This document shows, in pieces, positions 43,541 to 51,821 of a stretch of DNA of 64,000 nt. The notes below the pieces were generated by a model. The model was not told the origin of the DNA, made no database searches, and saw only the letters and a list, made by a program, of their open reading frames with translations. Source of the DNA: Pedobacter suwonensis (GTDB lineage Bacteria > Bacteroidota > Bacteroidia > Sphingobacteriales > Sphingobacteriaceae); assembly GCF_900111825.1 (NCBI RefSeq), contig NZ_FOJM01000001.1, positions 514,989 through 578,988 of the forward strand, given 5' to 3'. The translations under genes were made by a program, and so were the position numbers. Numbering within the stretch: the stretch's first letter is position 1; each line of letters begins with the position of its first letter.

Positions 43541-44134
43541 TTATTTTAATCTCTTGGTATGGAAGTTTACCGTAGTATTGTAAGTACCAGAAGTGGTGAT
43601 ACCATCAAGCTGAACCACATAAAGTCGGGTTGAACCGGCAATAGTTGAACCGTTACCTACTACAGCATATCTTTTAGCCACAGGTGTAATGGTACGCGTA
43701 ATCCTGTCGTAATTGTACCAGCCCACAGTTGTACTGGTATTGTTGCCCAAAGTGCTTATTGCACCTAATGTAACGGAAGAAACATCAGCTAAAGTAATAC
43801 CGCTAACATTAGTTACTGATGGAGAATCGTAATAACCAAGGCTATTCGAACCTGCAATGGTAATGTTCCCGTTAAAGTTGCTGTCGAAGTTAACCTGGTT
43901 ACCAGTGCTTGCCACTACATTGTTCAGTAAATCGTATCCAACCGGAGTCCACGAAGTAGGTGAAGTTGATGAATTGTTGACCACACCTGCTTCCGTATCG
44001 CCTACAGCAAGTGCTGCAGTTGTATTTTGTAAAGCAAGTTTGTTATCGGGTTGAACGGCATCTTTTTTACAGGCAGTTCCTAATATGGCTAAAGTTGCAA
44101 CAGCGAACGTTAGTTTTAAAAATTTCATTTTCAT
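43541..44134 (-). CDS. Unrecognised lipoprotein in the heme operon
   Basis: This 197-residue lipoprotein has a lipobox LAILGTAC-KKDAV near residue 21. The rest is rich in Ser, Thr, Asn and Val with alternating strand patterns (NFNGNITIAGSNSLGYYDSPS; VSSVTLGAISTLGN; RLYVVQLDGITTSGTYNT) and only one histidine near the C-terminus (NFHTKRLK). I do not recognise a family. Operon position between two DUF5018 proteins suggests an outer-membrane role in heme uptake, perhaps a third hemophore-like protein. Tyr, Met or the single His would have to serve as ligands; this is speculation. Confidence 0.65.
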   Translation of the reverse strand: MKMKFLKLTFAVATLAILGTACKKDAVQPDNKLALQNTTAALAVGDTEAGVVNNSSTSPTSWTPVGYDLLNNVVASTGNQVNFDSNFNGNITIAGSNSLGYYDSPSVTNVSGITLADVSSVTLGAISTLGNNTSTTVGWYNYDRITRTITPVAKRYAVVGNGSTIAGSTRLYVVQLDGITTSGTYNTTVNFHTKRLK

Positions 44135-44216
44135 TTTTTTTAGATTTATGATTTTTGTTATGTAAATGGGAATAATCTCCCCAATCGTTTTTCAAGTGGA
44201 TAATGGTAAATGGATG

Positions 44217-45182
44217 TTATTTGGCCGTAACAGTAACTGCCCAGTTCAGGCTAAGCAACGGCCAGGTTCCAAAAGCTGCCGTTGGTGTATACACGCCTGG
44301 CGGCACGGTATCAGGAACACGGATCGTAGCTTCGGTACGGGTGTAAGAAACAATGGGCAATAACGTTTTCTGTCCGTTTACCATGATATAAAATTCTTTG
44401 AAATCATGTAATATCGTCTGCGAAGAATTGATCTTGAACGTCTCTCCCTGTTTAACGGTAACCGGTCCGTAATTAATTCCAGGCCTGCCATAAACAACTT
44501 TTACCGGATATTTCATTTCTGCAGTTAAGGCCTGTACTTTTACCCTCACCTTATAAGTTCCGGTATCCAGAGTTTGCGGAACCTGTAAATAACCATAAGT
44601 ATAAGTTTTAACAGCACCGATCATGGCTACCGATACGCCTGGTGTACCCAGTGCCGAACTAGGCGCCAACTCATATTCCTTATGGGTTTTATCTACCAGG
44701 TAGGCCTTGATCTTTTTAACATCAGCGATATTAAAGTTACCTTGCACCCGTACATCATACGTGCCAATTGCCATTGTATAGGTGTTGGTGACTGTGGATA
44801 GTTCGGTGAGTGCCAACGGAGAAATCTGATTAAGTTTAATGATCAGTTTGTAGGTAGAAGTACTTTGATCGGCTGCAATGACGGTATATGTTTTTTGGGC
44901 ATCCAAAACCGCCACCGGAGCAGGCGTTTCACTCAACTTGGCCCCTGCCGAAAGTTTGATCACCGGCTCTATCACGTCCAGTTCGTAGTAATAGGGTAAA
45001 TAGAGCGTTATGGTTTTGTCGGTCTCATCAATGGCACCAAAAATATCTCCGTCGGATACGGCAACTTTAAACTCGGTGATTTTATTTGCAGGGATGGGCT
45101 CCAGACCTATTGTTTTTTTGCAGGCGGTAAATGTGGCAACGGTTAATGCGATACAAAGCAATTGCATTAGTTTATTCTTCAT
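44217..45182 (-). CDS. DUF5018-like lipoprotein
   Basis: This 321-residue lipoprotein has a lipobox VATFTAC-KKTIGLE near residue 21. KITEFKVAVSDGDIFGAI and TYTVIAADQSTSTYKLII mark the DUF5018 Ig-like domain. IPT/TIG-like beta-domains follow (GTYDVRVQGNFNIADVKKI; VKQGETFKINSSQTI; VPDTVPPGVYTPTAAFG). It has the same layout as 42381-43364. It lies 29 bases after the second HmuY-like gene. Function unknown; probably an extracellular scaffold or binding protein. Confidence 0.72.
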   Translation of the reverse strand: MKNKLMQLLCIALTVATFTACKKTIGLEPIPANKITEFKVAVSDGDIFGAIDETDKTITLYLPYYYELDVIEPVIKLSAGAKLSETPAPVAVLDAQKTYTVIAADQSTSTYKLIIKLNQISPLALTELSTVTNTYTMAIGTYDVRVQGNFNIADVKKIKAYLVDKTHKEYELAPSSALGTPGVSVAMIGAVKTYTYGYLQVPQTLDTGTYKVRVKVQALTAEMKYPVKVVYGRPGINYGPVTVKQGETFKINSSQTILHDFKEFYIMVNGQKTLLPIVSYTRTEATIRVPDTVPPGVYTPTAAFGTWPLLSLNWAVTVTAK

Positions 45183-45211
45183 TTTAATATGGATATTGAT
45201 AGCGTGTGTGT

Positions 45212-45970
45212 TTATTTAATTTCGAATTTTGTACTTCCTTTTGGCACCATTACAAATTCGAAAGTGAAATACATGTGTGGCGTGTTCCTAAACCATTTAT
45301 CTGCAGTAAAGGCATCCTTATAACAGCTGATCATTTTGATCTTCGCATAATCGCCTTTGGCTGTACGGACAACAATGGTACGTTTCTCGGGCATAGCATA
45401 AGCAACATGCTGTTTGTTGTAACTTCCGTCCCCTCTCCTGGTACCGCCAAAATCATATAGGTACCATCCCATTCCTTCACCAAAATCACCTTCATCGTCT
45501 GTACCAATGCTTTTACTGATGCTTAACGTAGCATCTGCCGGCACATCGGTAACCTCCTCAAAAGGCTTTTGCAATATGGCAATCGCCCCCGTACCTGTAC
45601 TTCCTGCGCCTAAACTATTTGAAGACTGACCATTATTGCTACTTAAAAAACTGTTGTAAAGTCCACTAAAGCCGATATCCCAACGGTTGGTTTTGGCATA
45701 CAATAAAGGAACAACGGCCCTGGTTTCTAAACTGAACAAAACAGCTGTTGGCGCTACCGTTGGATTCGCATCATCCGTTTCTACGGCTAAATTTTCTATC
45801 CGCTGCAGTTTATAATACGGTGTACCGCCTTCGGTATGGGTTGGCAGTTCTTTTTCCGGCCCAGGCGAAACGATTGCTTCTTTCTTGCAACCAGTAAAAA
45901 GTAAACCCCATATTAAACAGGCTGAAGCCCATTTAAGACAATTTTTGTTTATGTTAATCGCTGTACTCAT
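45212..45970 (-). CDS. HmuY-family heme-binding lipoprotein
   Basis: This 252-residue lipoprotein has a lipobox GLLFTGC-KKEAIV near residue 28. HmuY features are TAVLFSLETRAVVPLL and NRWDIGFSGLYNSFLSSNNG near 100, and KRTIVVRTAKGDYAKIKMISCY near 200 before MYFTFEFVMVP. Family members capture heme from host or environmental hemoproteins and deliver it to HmuR. Porphyromonas HmuY binds through two histidines, whereas some relatives use methionines. Here AYAMPEKR and few histidines make Met ligation plausible. The start is five bases after the upstream HmuY-like gene stop. Confidence 0.85.
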   Translation of the reverse strand: MSTAININKNCLKWASACLIWGLLFTGCKKEAIVSPGPEKELPTHTEGGTPYYKLQRIENLAVETDDANPTVAPTAVLFSLETRAVVPLLYAKTNRWDIGFSGLYNSFLSSNNGQSSNSLGAGSTGTGAIAILQKPFEEVTDVPADATLSISKSIGTDDEGDFGEGMGWYLYDFGGTRRGDGSYNKQHVAYAMPEKRTIVVRTAKGDYAKIKMISCYKDAFTADKWFRNTPHMYFTFEFVMVPKGSTKFEIK

Positions 45971-45975
45971 CTTCT

Positions 45976-46704
45976 CTATCTGGTCTGTAAATTTTTGCTT
46001 CCGTCCTGCTGCACGTAATACCTGAAGGTATAATAAGGTGCAGGCCAGTTTAAATCGGTAACACTTGGTGGATTGCCCTTATAGGCATTAATTAACTGGA
46101 GTTTGGCATATTTGCCATCGGGCAGCCTGATGGCGTAGGTACGGTTGGGAATCGCCTGCATAATATGCGTATTGAGGCTGTAAAAAAACCACCCGTTGGA
46201 GCTGGATGATGAAGCCCAACCAATTTTAGTGACCTCGCTGGTATTAAAAGCCTCGTCAGTTGGCGCCTGGACTACTTCATCATAACTTTGTTCCAACATG
46301 ATCACAGCACTATTGGCCATTCCGCCAAAACCAGGGTTATATGGATAAGCTTTATCGTTTACATAAACCTCACTGTTGTATGGCCCTGTAAAAGCTAAAT
46401 CCCAATCTTTTGTTTTTAACCATTGTAATGTATCGGCTGCATTGCGGATCCAGATCTGTTTCTGATCCCTCAATCGGAAAAGAAAAGTATGAAAAGGCCG
46501 GACTGCTTTACCGGGAGTCCCACTACCCATTGCCGCCTGCGTATCGCCAGCCAGATCGGTAATCACGATGCTTTTACCATCCTGTAAAATATTATTTTGG
46601 TCTATTTCAGCTTTCTTGCAGGAAGCAAAAGCCCCTGTTAAAAGCAACAGGCCTACCGCAAGCGTGTTTTTGCTAATCTTATAGGGATATACTTTATTTT
46701 TCAT
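45976..46704 (-). CDS. HmuY-family heme-binding lipoprotein, first gene of operon
   Basis: This 242-residue lipoprotein has a lipobox TGAFASC-KKAEID near residue 28. Family features are FHTFLFRLRDQKQIW, LKTKDWDLAFTGPYNSEVY near 110 and RTYAIRLPDGKYAKLQLINAY near 200, then YYTFRYYVQQDG. It is a diverged relative of the next gene (shared WD-I/L-x-F-x-G-x-Y-N-S and Y/R-x-Y-A-x-L blocks), so the operon starts with a tandem hemophore duplication. The promoter should lie in the divergent gap holding the 21-base repeats. Confidence 0.85.
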   Translation of the reverse strand: MKNKVYPYKISKNTLAVGLLLLTGAFASCKKAEIDQNNILQDGKSIVITDLAGDTQAAMGSGTPGKAVRPFHTFLFRLRDQKQIWIRNAADTLQWLKTKDWDLAFTGPYNSEVYVNDKAYPYNPGFGGMANSAVIMLEQSYDEVVQAPTDEAFNTSEVTKIGWASSSSSNGWFFYSLNTHIMQAIPNRTYAIRLPDGKYAKLQLINAYKGNPPSVTDLNWPAPYYTFRYYVQQDGSKNLQTR

Positions 46705-46772
46705 TAGCGTTATTATTTTTAATCATTCTAAATAAGAACACTGCAAACATCCCAATTAAGCGTCAAAAATGG

Positions 46773-46855
46773 TTTGTGCAATCCGTATTTTAATTTGTGC
46801 AATCCGTATTTTATTTTGTTCAAAACGTATTTTTTCCATCCCTCTTTTGCACAAA
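46773..46855. promoter_or_regulatory. Three 21-bp-phased direct repeats plus inverted half-site
   Basis: TTTGTGCAATCCGTATTTTA occurs identically at 46773-46792 and 46794-46813. A third copy, matching at 16 of 20 positions, lies at 46815-46834. The spacing is exactly 21 bases, two helical turns. An inverted TTGCACAAA at 46847-46855 completes the cluster. Direct repeats on one helix face are typical AraC-family binding sites, and a PchR-like AraC gene closes this island. Confidence 0.7.
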
Positions 46856-46963
46856 TCGACAGAAAAACCTCAAGAAAATAACACACAAACATCTTAATAC
46901 CAATTACTTAAACACAAAAATCCTTTACTTTTTCTTCAAAAATGTTTGATTCAGTTTTACTCA

Positions 46964-46978
46964 ATTTCAATTTGAAAT
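46964..46978. promoter_or_regulatory. 15-base palindrome upstream of hmuT
   Basis: ATTTCAATTTGAAAT is a perfect 7-1-7 inverted repeat 58 bases before the HmuT start. It could be a site for an iron- or heme-responsive dimeric repressor. No regulator can be named from sequence alone. Confidence 0.35.
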
Positions 46979-47036
46979 ACTTGTATTTAGATTAATTAAA
47001 CACTTTTTTTGTCTCAATCAATTAGCAGGTTTAAGC

Positions 47037-47876
47037 ATGAAAAAATATTACGTCACACTTCTCATCATTTATTTCTCAATTGGTCTGCAAGCAGTTAAGG
47101 CGCAGGCCAGGAGTATCATTACTTTAAGCAGCGCCATTAGCGAAACCGTATATGCTTTAGGGTATGGCAAGTATTTGGTGGCAACAGACGTGACCAGCGT
47201 ATGGCCCGAAGAAATTAACAGGTTGCCGAAAGTAAGCAGGAACAGATCATTTTCTGTTGAAGCCATTATGGCCTATCGGCCAGATCTTGTGCTGGTTCCC
47301 GAAGGCGATTTTTCAAAAGAAAACTTCTACCAGTTTAAGTCATTAGGCATCCGCGTAATTCCCGTCCGCCAGGAATTTTCGGTTGATGGTGCAACCAAAT
47401 TCATCAGGCAGATTGGGGCAGCCATTGGAGATAAAGCCCGGGGTGAACAACTTGCACAGCAAACTACATTGCGAATCCGTAATACATTGAGTCAGTTAAA
47501 AAAGGGCATTAAGGTGCCGAAAGTGCTATTTATTTATGCGCGCGGTGTAGGCACCATGAATGTGGCCGGAAAAGGGAGTAGCATAGACGCCCTCATCAAA
47601 CTGGCCGGTGGCAAAAATGCGATACAGGAGTTTAGCGATTTTAAACCTTACACCACAGAGGCGCTGATTAAAAGCAATCCAGATGTGATTCTGATGTTTG
47701 ATTTTGGTTTAAAGAGTTTAGGTGGAAAGGAATCTTTTTTAAATTTCCCTGGTGTAGCTTATACCAACGCCGGAAAAAACAAAAGGATTGTGGAGATGAA
47801 TGGTCCACTGCTCATCAATTTTAGCAATCGTTTACCTGAAGCCATTAAAGCCTTAAACAGCCAGATTTTCCAATGA
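47037..47876 (+). CDS. hmuT: Hemin ABC transporter substrate-binding protein (HmuT-like)
   Basis: This 279-residue periplasmic binding protein has a signal peptide ending near KAQA (24). It has the helical-backbone fold: IITLSSAISETVYALGYGKYLVATD, LPKVSRNRSFSVEAI, AYRPDLVLVPEG, then GKGSSIDALIKLAGGKNAI and NPDVILMFDFGL. This fits HmuT/PhuT proteins that collect heme from the TonB receptor. The Tyr that ligates heme in PhuT/HmuT, just before the Arg of the Y-x-R motif, is R68 here. Its stop overlaps the permease start (ATGA). Confidence 0.85.
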   Translation: MKKYYVTLLIIYFSIGLQAVKAQARSIITLSSAISETVYALGYGKYLVATDVTSVWPEEINRLPKVSRNRSFSVEAIMAYRPDLVLVPEGDFSKENFYQFKSLGIRVIPVRQEFSVDGATKFIRQIGAAIGDKARGEQLAQQTTLRIRNTLSQLKKGIKVPKVLFIYARGVGTMNVAGKGSSIDALIKLAGGKNAIQEFSDFKPYTTEALIKSNPDVILMFDFGLKSLGGKESFLNFPGVAYTNAGKNKRIVEMNGPLLINFSNRLPEAIKALNSQIFQ

Positions 47877-48916
47877 GACGGTTATCAATATATACATTAC
47901 TCAGCGCAGGCTTACTGGTTTCCATCTGTTTTTCGCTTGCTTCAGGCGCCATGCGCATTCCGATAAAAGAAGTGATCGACACCTTGACCCATAAACTGGG
48001 ATTTACGCTGTTTGGAAATAGCGGTCACGGCATCAACCAAAGCGTGATTATGATGATCAGGTTACCACGTACCTTGTTGGGTATATTGGTTGGTGCTGCA
48101 CTGGGCGTTTCAGGGGCAGCCATCCAGGGTATATTCAGGAATCCACTGGCTGAGCCGGGACTGGTGGGTATATCTGCAGGTGCATCTTTGATGGCAGTAC
48201 TGATTATTGCTTTTGAAACCTTTTTATTTTCTGGTTTAAGCCAGCTCTTAGGTTATTATCTTTTGGCCTTTGGTGCTTTTGCCGGCGCAGGAATTACGGC
48301 TATGCTGGTGTACAACCTTTCGAAGGTTAACGGACAGGCCAATGTTCCGACCATGTTGCTGGCCGGTATTGCAATTAATGCCATGGCAGGTGCGTTAACC
48401 GGATTGGTTACCTACCTGGCCGATGAGCAGAAGCTGAGGAGTATTACTTTCTGGATGATGGGTAGCCTGGGCGGTGCCACCTGGCAAAATGTAGGTTGTT
48501 TGTTTCCTTTCGTATGTATTGCCGTGTTTGGCCTCCCGTTTTTAGCCAAAGGTTTAAATTTGTTTGCCATTGGCGAAAACCAGGTTGAGCTGATCGGCCT
48601 GAACCCCCACCGCATCAAAATCCTGGTCGTGGTAATGGCCACCATGGCCGTAGGTGCTTCGGTTGCCGTTTCGGGCATTATCGGATTTATCGGTTTACTT
48701 ATCCCCCACCTTACACGTTTAATTGGCGGGGTAGACCATCGTTTTGTACTTCCGGTTTCAGCATTAATGGGCGCGTTGGTACTCACCGTGGCAGATCTGG
48801 TTTCGAGATTAATCGTACAGCCTATCGAATTGCCAATAGGCGTGGTTACTGCCCTGATGGGTAGTCCCGTTTTCCTATACATCCTCATTAAAGACAAAAA
48901 GAAATTAGTTAATTAA
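47873..48916 (+). CDS. hmuU: FecCD-family hemin ABC permease (HmuU-like)
   Basis: This 347-residue inner-membrane permease has about ten helices. Conserved FecCD blocks include RLPRTLLGILVGAALGVSGAAIQGIFRNPLAEPGLVG near 65-100, with the GxSxGA sequence (GISAGAS), and GFIGLLIPHLTRLIGG near 270, which forms the coupling helix to the ATPase. The PQR-like arginine region is RLP. It overlaps HmuT by four bases and precedes HmuV by ten. A long antisense frame over its 3' half is a shadow. Confidence 0.93.
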   Translation: MRRLSIYTLLSAGLLVSICFSLASGAMRIPIKEVIDTLTHKLGFTLFGNSGHGINQSVIMMIRLPRTLLGILVGAALGVSGAAIQGIFRNPLAEPGLVGISAGASLMAVLIIAFETFLFSGLSQLLGYYLLAFGAFAGAGITAMLVYNLSKVNGQANVPTMLLAGIAINAMAGALTGLVTYLADEQKLRSITFWMMGSLGGATWQNVGCLFPFVCIAVFGLPFLAKGLNLFAIGENQVELIGLNPHRIKILVVVMATMAVGASVAVSGIIGFIGLLIPHLTRLIGGVDHRFVLPVSALMGALVLTVADLVSRLIVQPIELPIGVVTALMGSPVFLYILIKDKKKLVN

Positions 48917-48926
48917 TTACCGGTTT

Positions 48927-49799
48927 ATGCTTAGAGTAGAATCCATTACCTATAAACTGAACAAGAGGCCCCTCTTAAAAGACATATCATTTAGCATCAG
49001 GCCGGGCGAAATGGTTGCGCTTTTAGGATCGAACGGTGCCGGAAAGTCTACCCTGATGCGCTTACTTTCTGGTGAGAGGAAGCCCGAGAGCGGGCGCATT
49101 ATGCTATATGGAGATGATCTTCGGGATTATAAGCGAAAGATACTGGCCACCAAAAGGGCGTACCTGCAACAGCACAACCCGGTTACCATGGCTTTTAGCG
49201 TCAAAGAAGTAGTAATGATGGGGAGGTATGGCTTTAAAGGCTTACCATCTGCAAAAAACGACGAGACTGCGGTATTAGAAACGATGGAACTTTGCGGATT
49301 GCTTGATTTTGCAGACCGCTCGATGCTTAGCCTTTCAGGCGGCGAGCAGCAAAGGGTACACCTGGCCAGGGTTTTGACTCAACTGTGGGATAACCCGGAT
49401 GCTGTATTGCTGTTAGATGAGCCGACCAACAATATGGACTTGCAGTTTCAGCATCAAACCCTGTCTATCGCTGCTGCGATGGCTAAAAAAGGTTATATGA
49501 TTATTGTGGTACTGCACGATGTTAACCTTGCTGCCCAATATGCCAGCCGGCTGATCATTTTAAAAGATGGCCGCAAATGGTGGGATGGCACCCCTGCGCA
49601 GGTGCTTACACCGCAGCACATTTATACGGCATTCGGCATTCACGCCCAGGCATATACAGACCAAAGCAGTTTAAAAACAGTTATCGTACCTAAAGAAATT
49701 AAACTTGATGCCGCAAAGTTCAATTCTAACCTGCAAGCTGCAGGGCAGCCCATTTATAATTTGGCAAATACCAGTATCGATGAATTGGCGACAATCTAA
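48927..49799 (+). CDS. hmuV: Hemin ABC transporter ATP-binding protein (HmuV-like)
   Basis: This 290-residue ATPase powers heme import. Walker A is GSNGAGKST (34-42), the Q-loop is AYLQQHNP, the signature is LSGGEQQRV, Walker B is AVLLLDEPTN and the switch histidine is in VVLHDVN. LAARVL-type HmuV proteins are about 260 residues; the extra 30 here form a tail after AYTDQSSLKTVIV with no known domain. It is the third gene of the import operon and converges with the AraC regulator. Confidence 0.93.
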   Translation: MLRVESITYKLNKRPLLKDISFSIRPGEMVALLGSNGAGKSTLMRLLSGERKPESGRIMLYGDDLRDYKRKILATKRAYLQQHNPVTMAFSVKEVVMMGRYGFKGLPSAKNDETAVLETMELCGLLDFADRSMLSLSGGEQQRVHLARVLTQLWDNPDAVLLLDEPTNNMDLQFQHQTLSIAAAMAKKGYMIIVVLHDVNLAAQYASRLIILKDGRKWWDGTPAQVLTPQHIYTAFGIHAQAYTDQSSLKTVIVPKEIKLDAAKFNSNLQAAGQPIYNLANTSIDELATI

Positions 49800-49943
49800 T
49801 TATTCATTTGGCCAATCGTGCTATCCTGATAGCAACATTTTGAAAACGACATTTCTGCATCCACTATTACTTTCATAAAAACTAAGCCAGGCCATTGGTA
49901 TTAACGGTACAAAAAGTAAGAATACGGGGCCCAGCTTATCGAA

Positions 49944-50921
49944 TCAGAGCCGCAAATCGCTAGGTAAAATCCCATAATACTTTTTAAAAGCATTGGTGAA
50001 ACTGGCTTGATGTTTAAAACCGATATTTACGCCTACTTCGTACATGTTTTTTCCTTCCTCTAAAATCAACCTTTTGGCTTCCTCCATCCTCAGGCGGGTT
50101 ACAAAATCGTAAATGGTACTGCCAAAATATTTTTTAAAGCCCGTTCTCAATTTAAATTCGTTCAGCAATATCATCTTTGAAAGTTGCTTATGGGTTGGCG
50201 GATTGATATAATCGCGCTCCAGAATTTCCCGGGCTTCTTCCAGCTTTGGAATATCGCGATCAAGCAGCGGTTCCCTGCCGCCCTGCAGGTGCTGACTAAA
50301 TTGCTCCAGCTGATACATAATCAGCTCGGTAATGCGTGCATCAGTAAACAAACGTTTCAATTCTCCGTCCTGCCTGCAGGTAATAATGGCATCAATCGCC
50401 CTGTACATTTCGGGTGTCATAAAAAGATCCTGGTCCGCAAAAGAGGTTGATATTCCTTTTTCCATTTCCTGTACAAACTGTTCATGTAAGGGAGAATACA
50501 GATCAACCAGACGGAGGTAATAATCTTTAGAAAGAACAATCAAAAAATATACAAACTCTGCATCCGGTTTCACATCATAAGCTTCTTTTGCCGAGGGGAT
50601 ATATCTGATGTTATGTCTGCTCAATCCATATTTAGCTGATGGATTACCTATTCCCGAAGTATTTTTGCGGCTAAAGATAAACTGACAGGTGATGGCCTCT
50701 CCTTCTACTTCAGTGAGGATGCGGGCCGGACCATCAAATTTCATCTCGGCGTGCACCAGGAACAGGCCATTTGTAGATAGCTGATAGTTTTTGATGGCTA
50801 CGGGAGCATCCTTAATGGCTATTGATTTTTCTGACAATCGATGATCAGGCACATACCGATCTGGAATTTCTTCGCTAAACAGAAAATCTTTTTGATGTGC
50901 TAGTCTTGCCTTTACAATCAT
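49944..50921 (-). CDS. PchR-type AraC-family regulator
   Basis: This 325-residue cytoplasmic regulator has an N-terminal sensing region of about 220 residues with no annotated motif. The C-terminal AraC DNA-binding domain is at 225-325, with KQLSKMILLNEFKLRTGFKKYFGSTIYDFVTRLRMEEAKRLI and the second helix-turn-helix YEVGVNIGFKHQASFTNAFKKYYG. The NEFKLRTGFK segment is typical of PchR-like iron/siderophore regulators. It lies downstream of and converges with hmuV. I infer that it controls the heme island through the 21-base repeats. Confidence 0.85.
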   Translation of the reverse strand: MIVKARLAHQKDFLFSEEIPDRYVPDHRLSEKSIAIKDAPVAIKNYQLSTNGLFLVHAEMKFDGPARILTEVEGEAITCQFIFSRKNTSGIGNPSAKYGLSRHNIRYIPSAKEAYDVKPDAEFVYFLIVLSKDYYLRLVDLYSPLHEQFVQEMEKGISTSFADQDLFMTPEMYRAIDAIITCRQDGELKRLFTDARITELIMYQLEQFSQHLQGGREPLLDRDIPKLEEAREILERDYINPPTHKQLSKMILLNEFKLRTGFKKYFGSTIYDFVTRLRMEEAKRLILEEGKNMYEVGVNIGFKHQASFTNAFKKYYGILPSDLRL

Positions 50922-51821
50922 TTCAGGTCGGTTATCATTTAATCACTTACCAGACAAATATAATATTATTATTTATATTAATTCTAAATAAGGATGATTA
51001 TTAATGATCAGCTATTTGAGAAAACAATGCTCAACTGTCAGGTAATCGTTTATTCACTGGCCTTACAGCGTGCTGAACGGGCCTTTGGCTTAAAGGGTGC
51101 CAACCTGAAATAAACCTGGACAAAATTACCTAAAGGCGTTTATTTAGGGGTCTTTTAATAAGATATAGAAAGATGGACTCCGCAGGATATTATAATAACA
51201 TCTGTGTAAAACAGCCATTCTATTATTCGTATTAACAGATGTACAATGAATTTCGGCAAAAGGCCTGAAGGATAAAAAATTCCCATCTAAAAAAGAGCGC
51301 TGATTTAGATAGGAAAGAGAGATAATTTAAACCTGATGAGTTAATAGGTAGATGTTAGTATGGTGATCAATTTCAAGATGAAAATGATACATTAAAAATT
51401 GAGGCATTTTTCATTTAGGTCAAACTAAGATCGCATTCTGCACTCATTTTTAGCACTAACTTACATAGATCGGTGTATTTTCGTTATGGATAGGTGAAAT
51501 TGGTAATCGAATCCACCGTTGCTTATCAAAATACCCCGCCATTTCTACCGGTATTTCATATCATTTATATTGCCGCCTTTCGAACAAATCAAATAAATAT
51601 CAATTAAACTGGCTTTCATCTACTCCCTTCAATTTTTATGGTTAATGCAGTTATGAATTCTGTTAATTACGAAAGCTGAAAGGGTCCCTGACATACAATA
51701 ATGTAATTTTCATCATATAAATTACATCTAAAGAAGAAAATTCAAGGTAATACAGGATAAATTTTCTATTTTCAGAGCGAAAAGGTGTAATTTCGTTATA
51801 TATGCAAAAGGAGTTTAACAA
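50922..51821. other. 900-base AT-rich gap without recognised features
   Basis: No frame here has protein-like composition with a start and a neighbour to support it; a 63-residue minus-strand frame at 51663-51854 overlaps the response-regulator start and is rejected. No RNA gene or strong hairpin seen. Remnants of a lost gene are possible near 51060-51130, but nothing is recognisable. Confidence 0.5.

Larger units (their letters stand above)
46705..47036. other. 332-base divergent control region of the heme island
   Basis: This separates the hmuY-type operon (minus) from the hmuT-type operon (plus). It holds three phased direct repeats with an inverted half-copy (46773-46855) and a perfect 7+1+7 palindrome (46964-46978). 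No good TAnnTTTG element is visible on either strand, so activated promoters are likely. Confidence 0.65.

Noticed and set aside
48412..48897. 161-residue minus-strand frame opposite hmuU
   Set aside because: It lies wholly antisense to a well-conserved FecCD permease, has Pro/Thr/Arg-rich shadow composition and no family resemblance.
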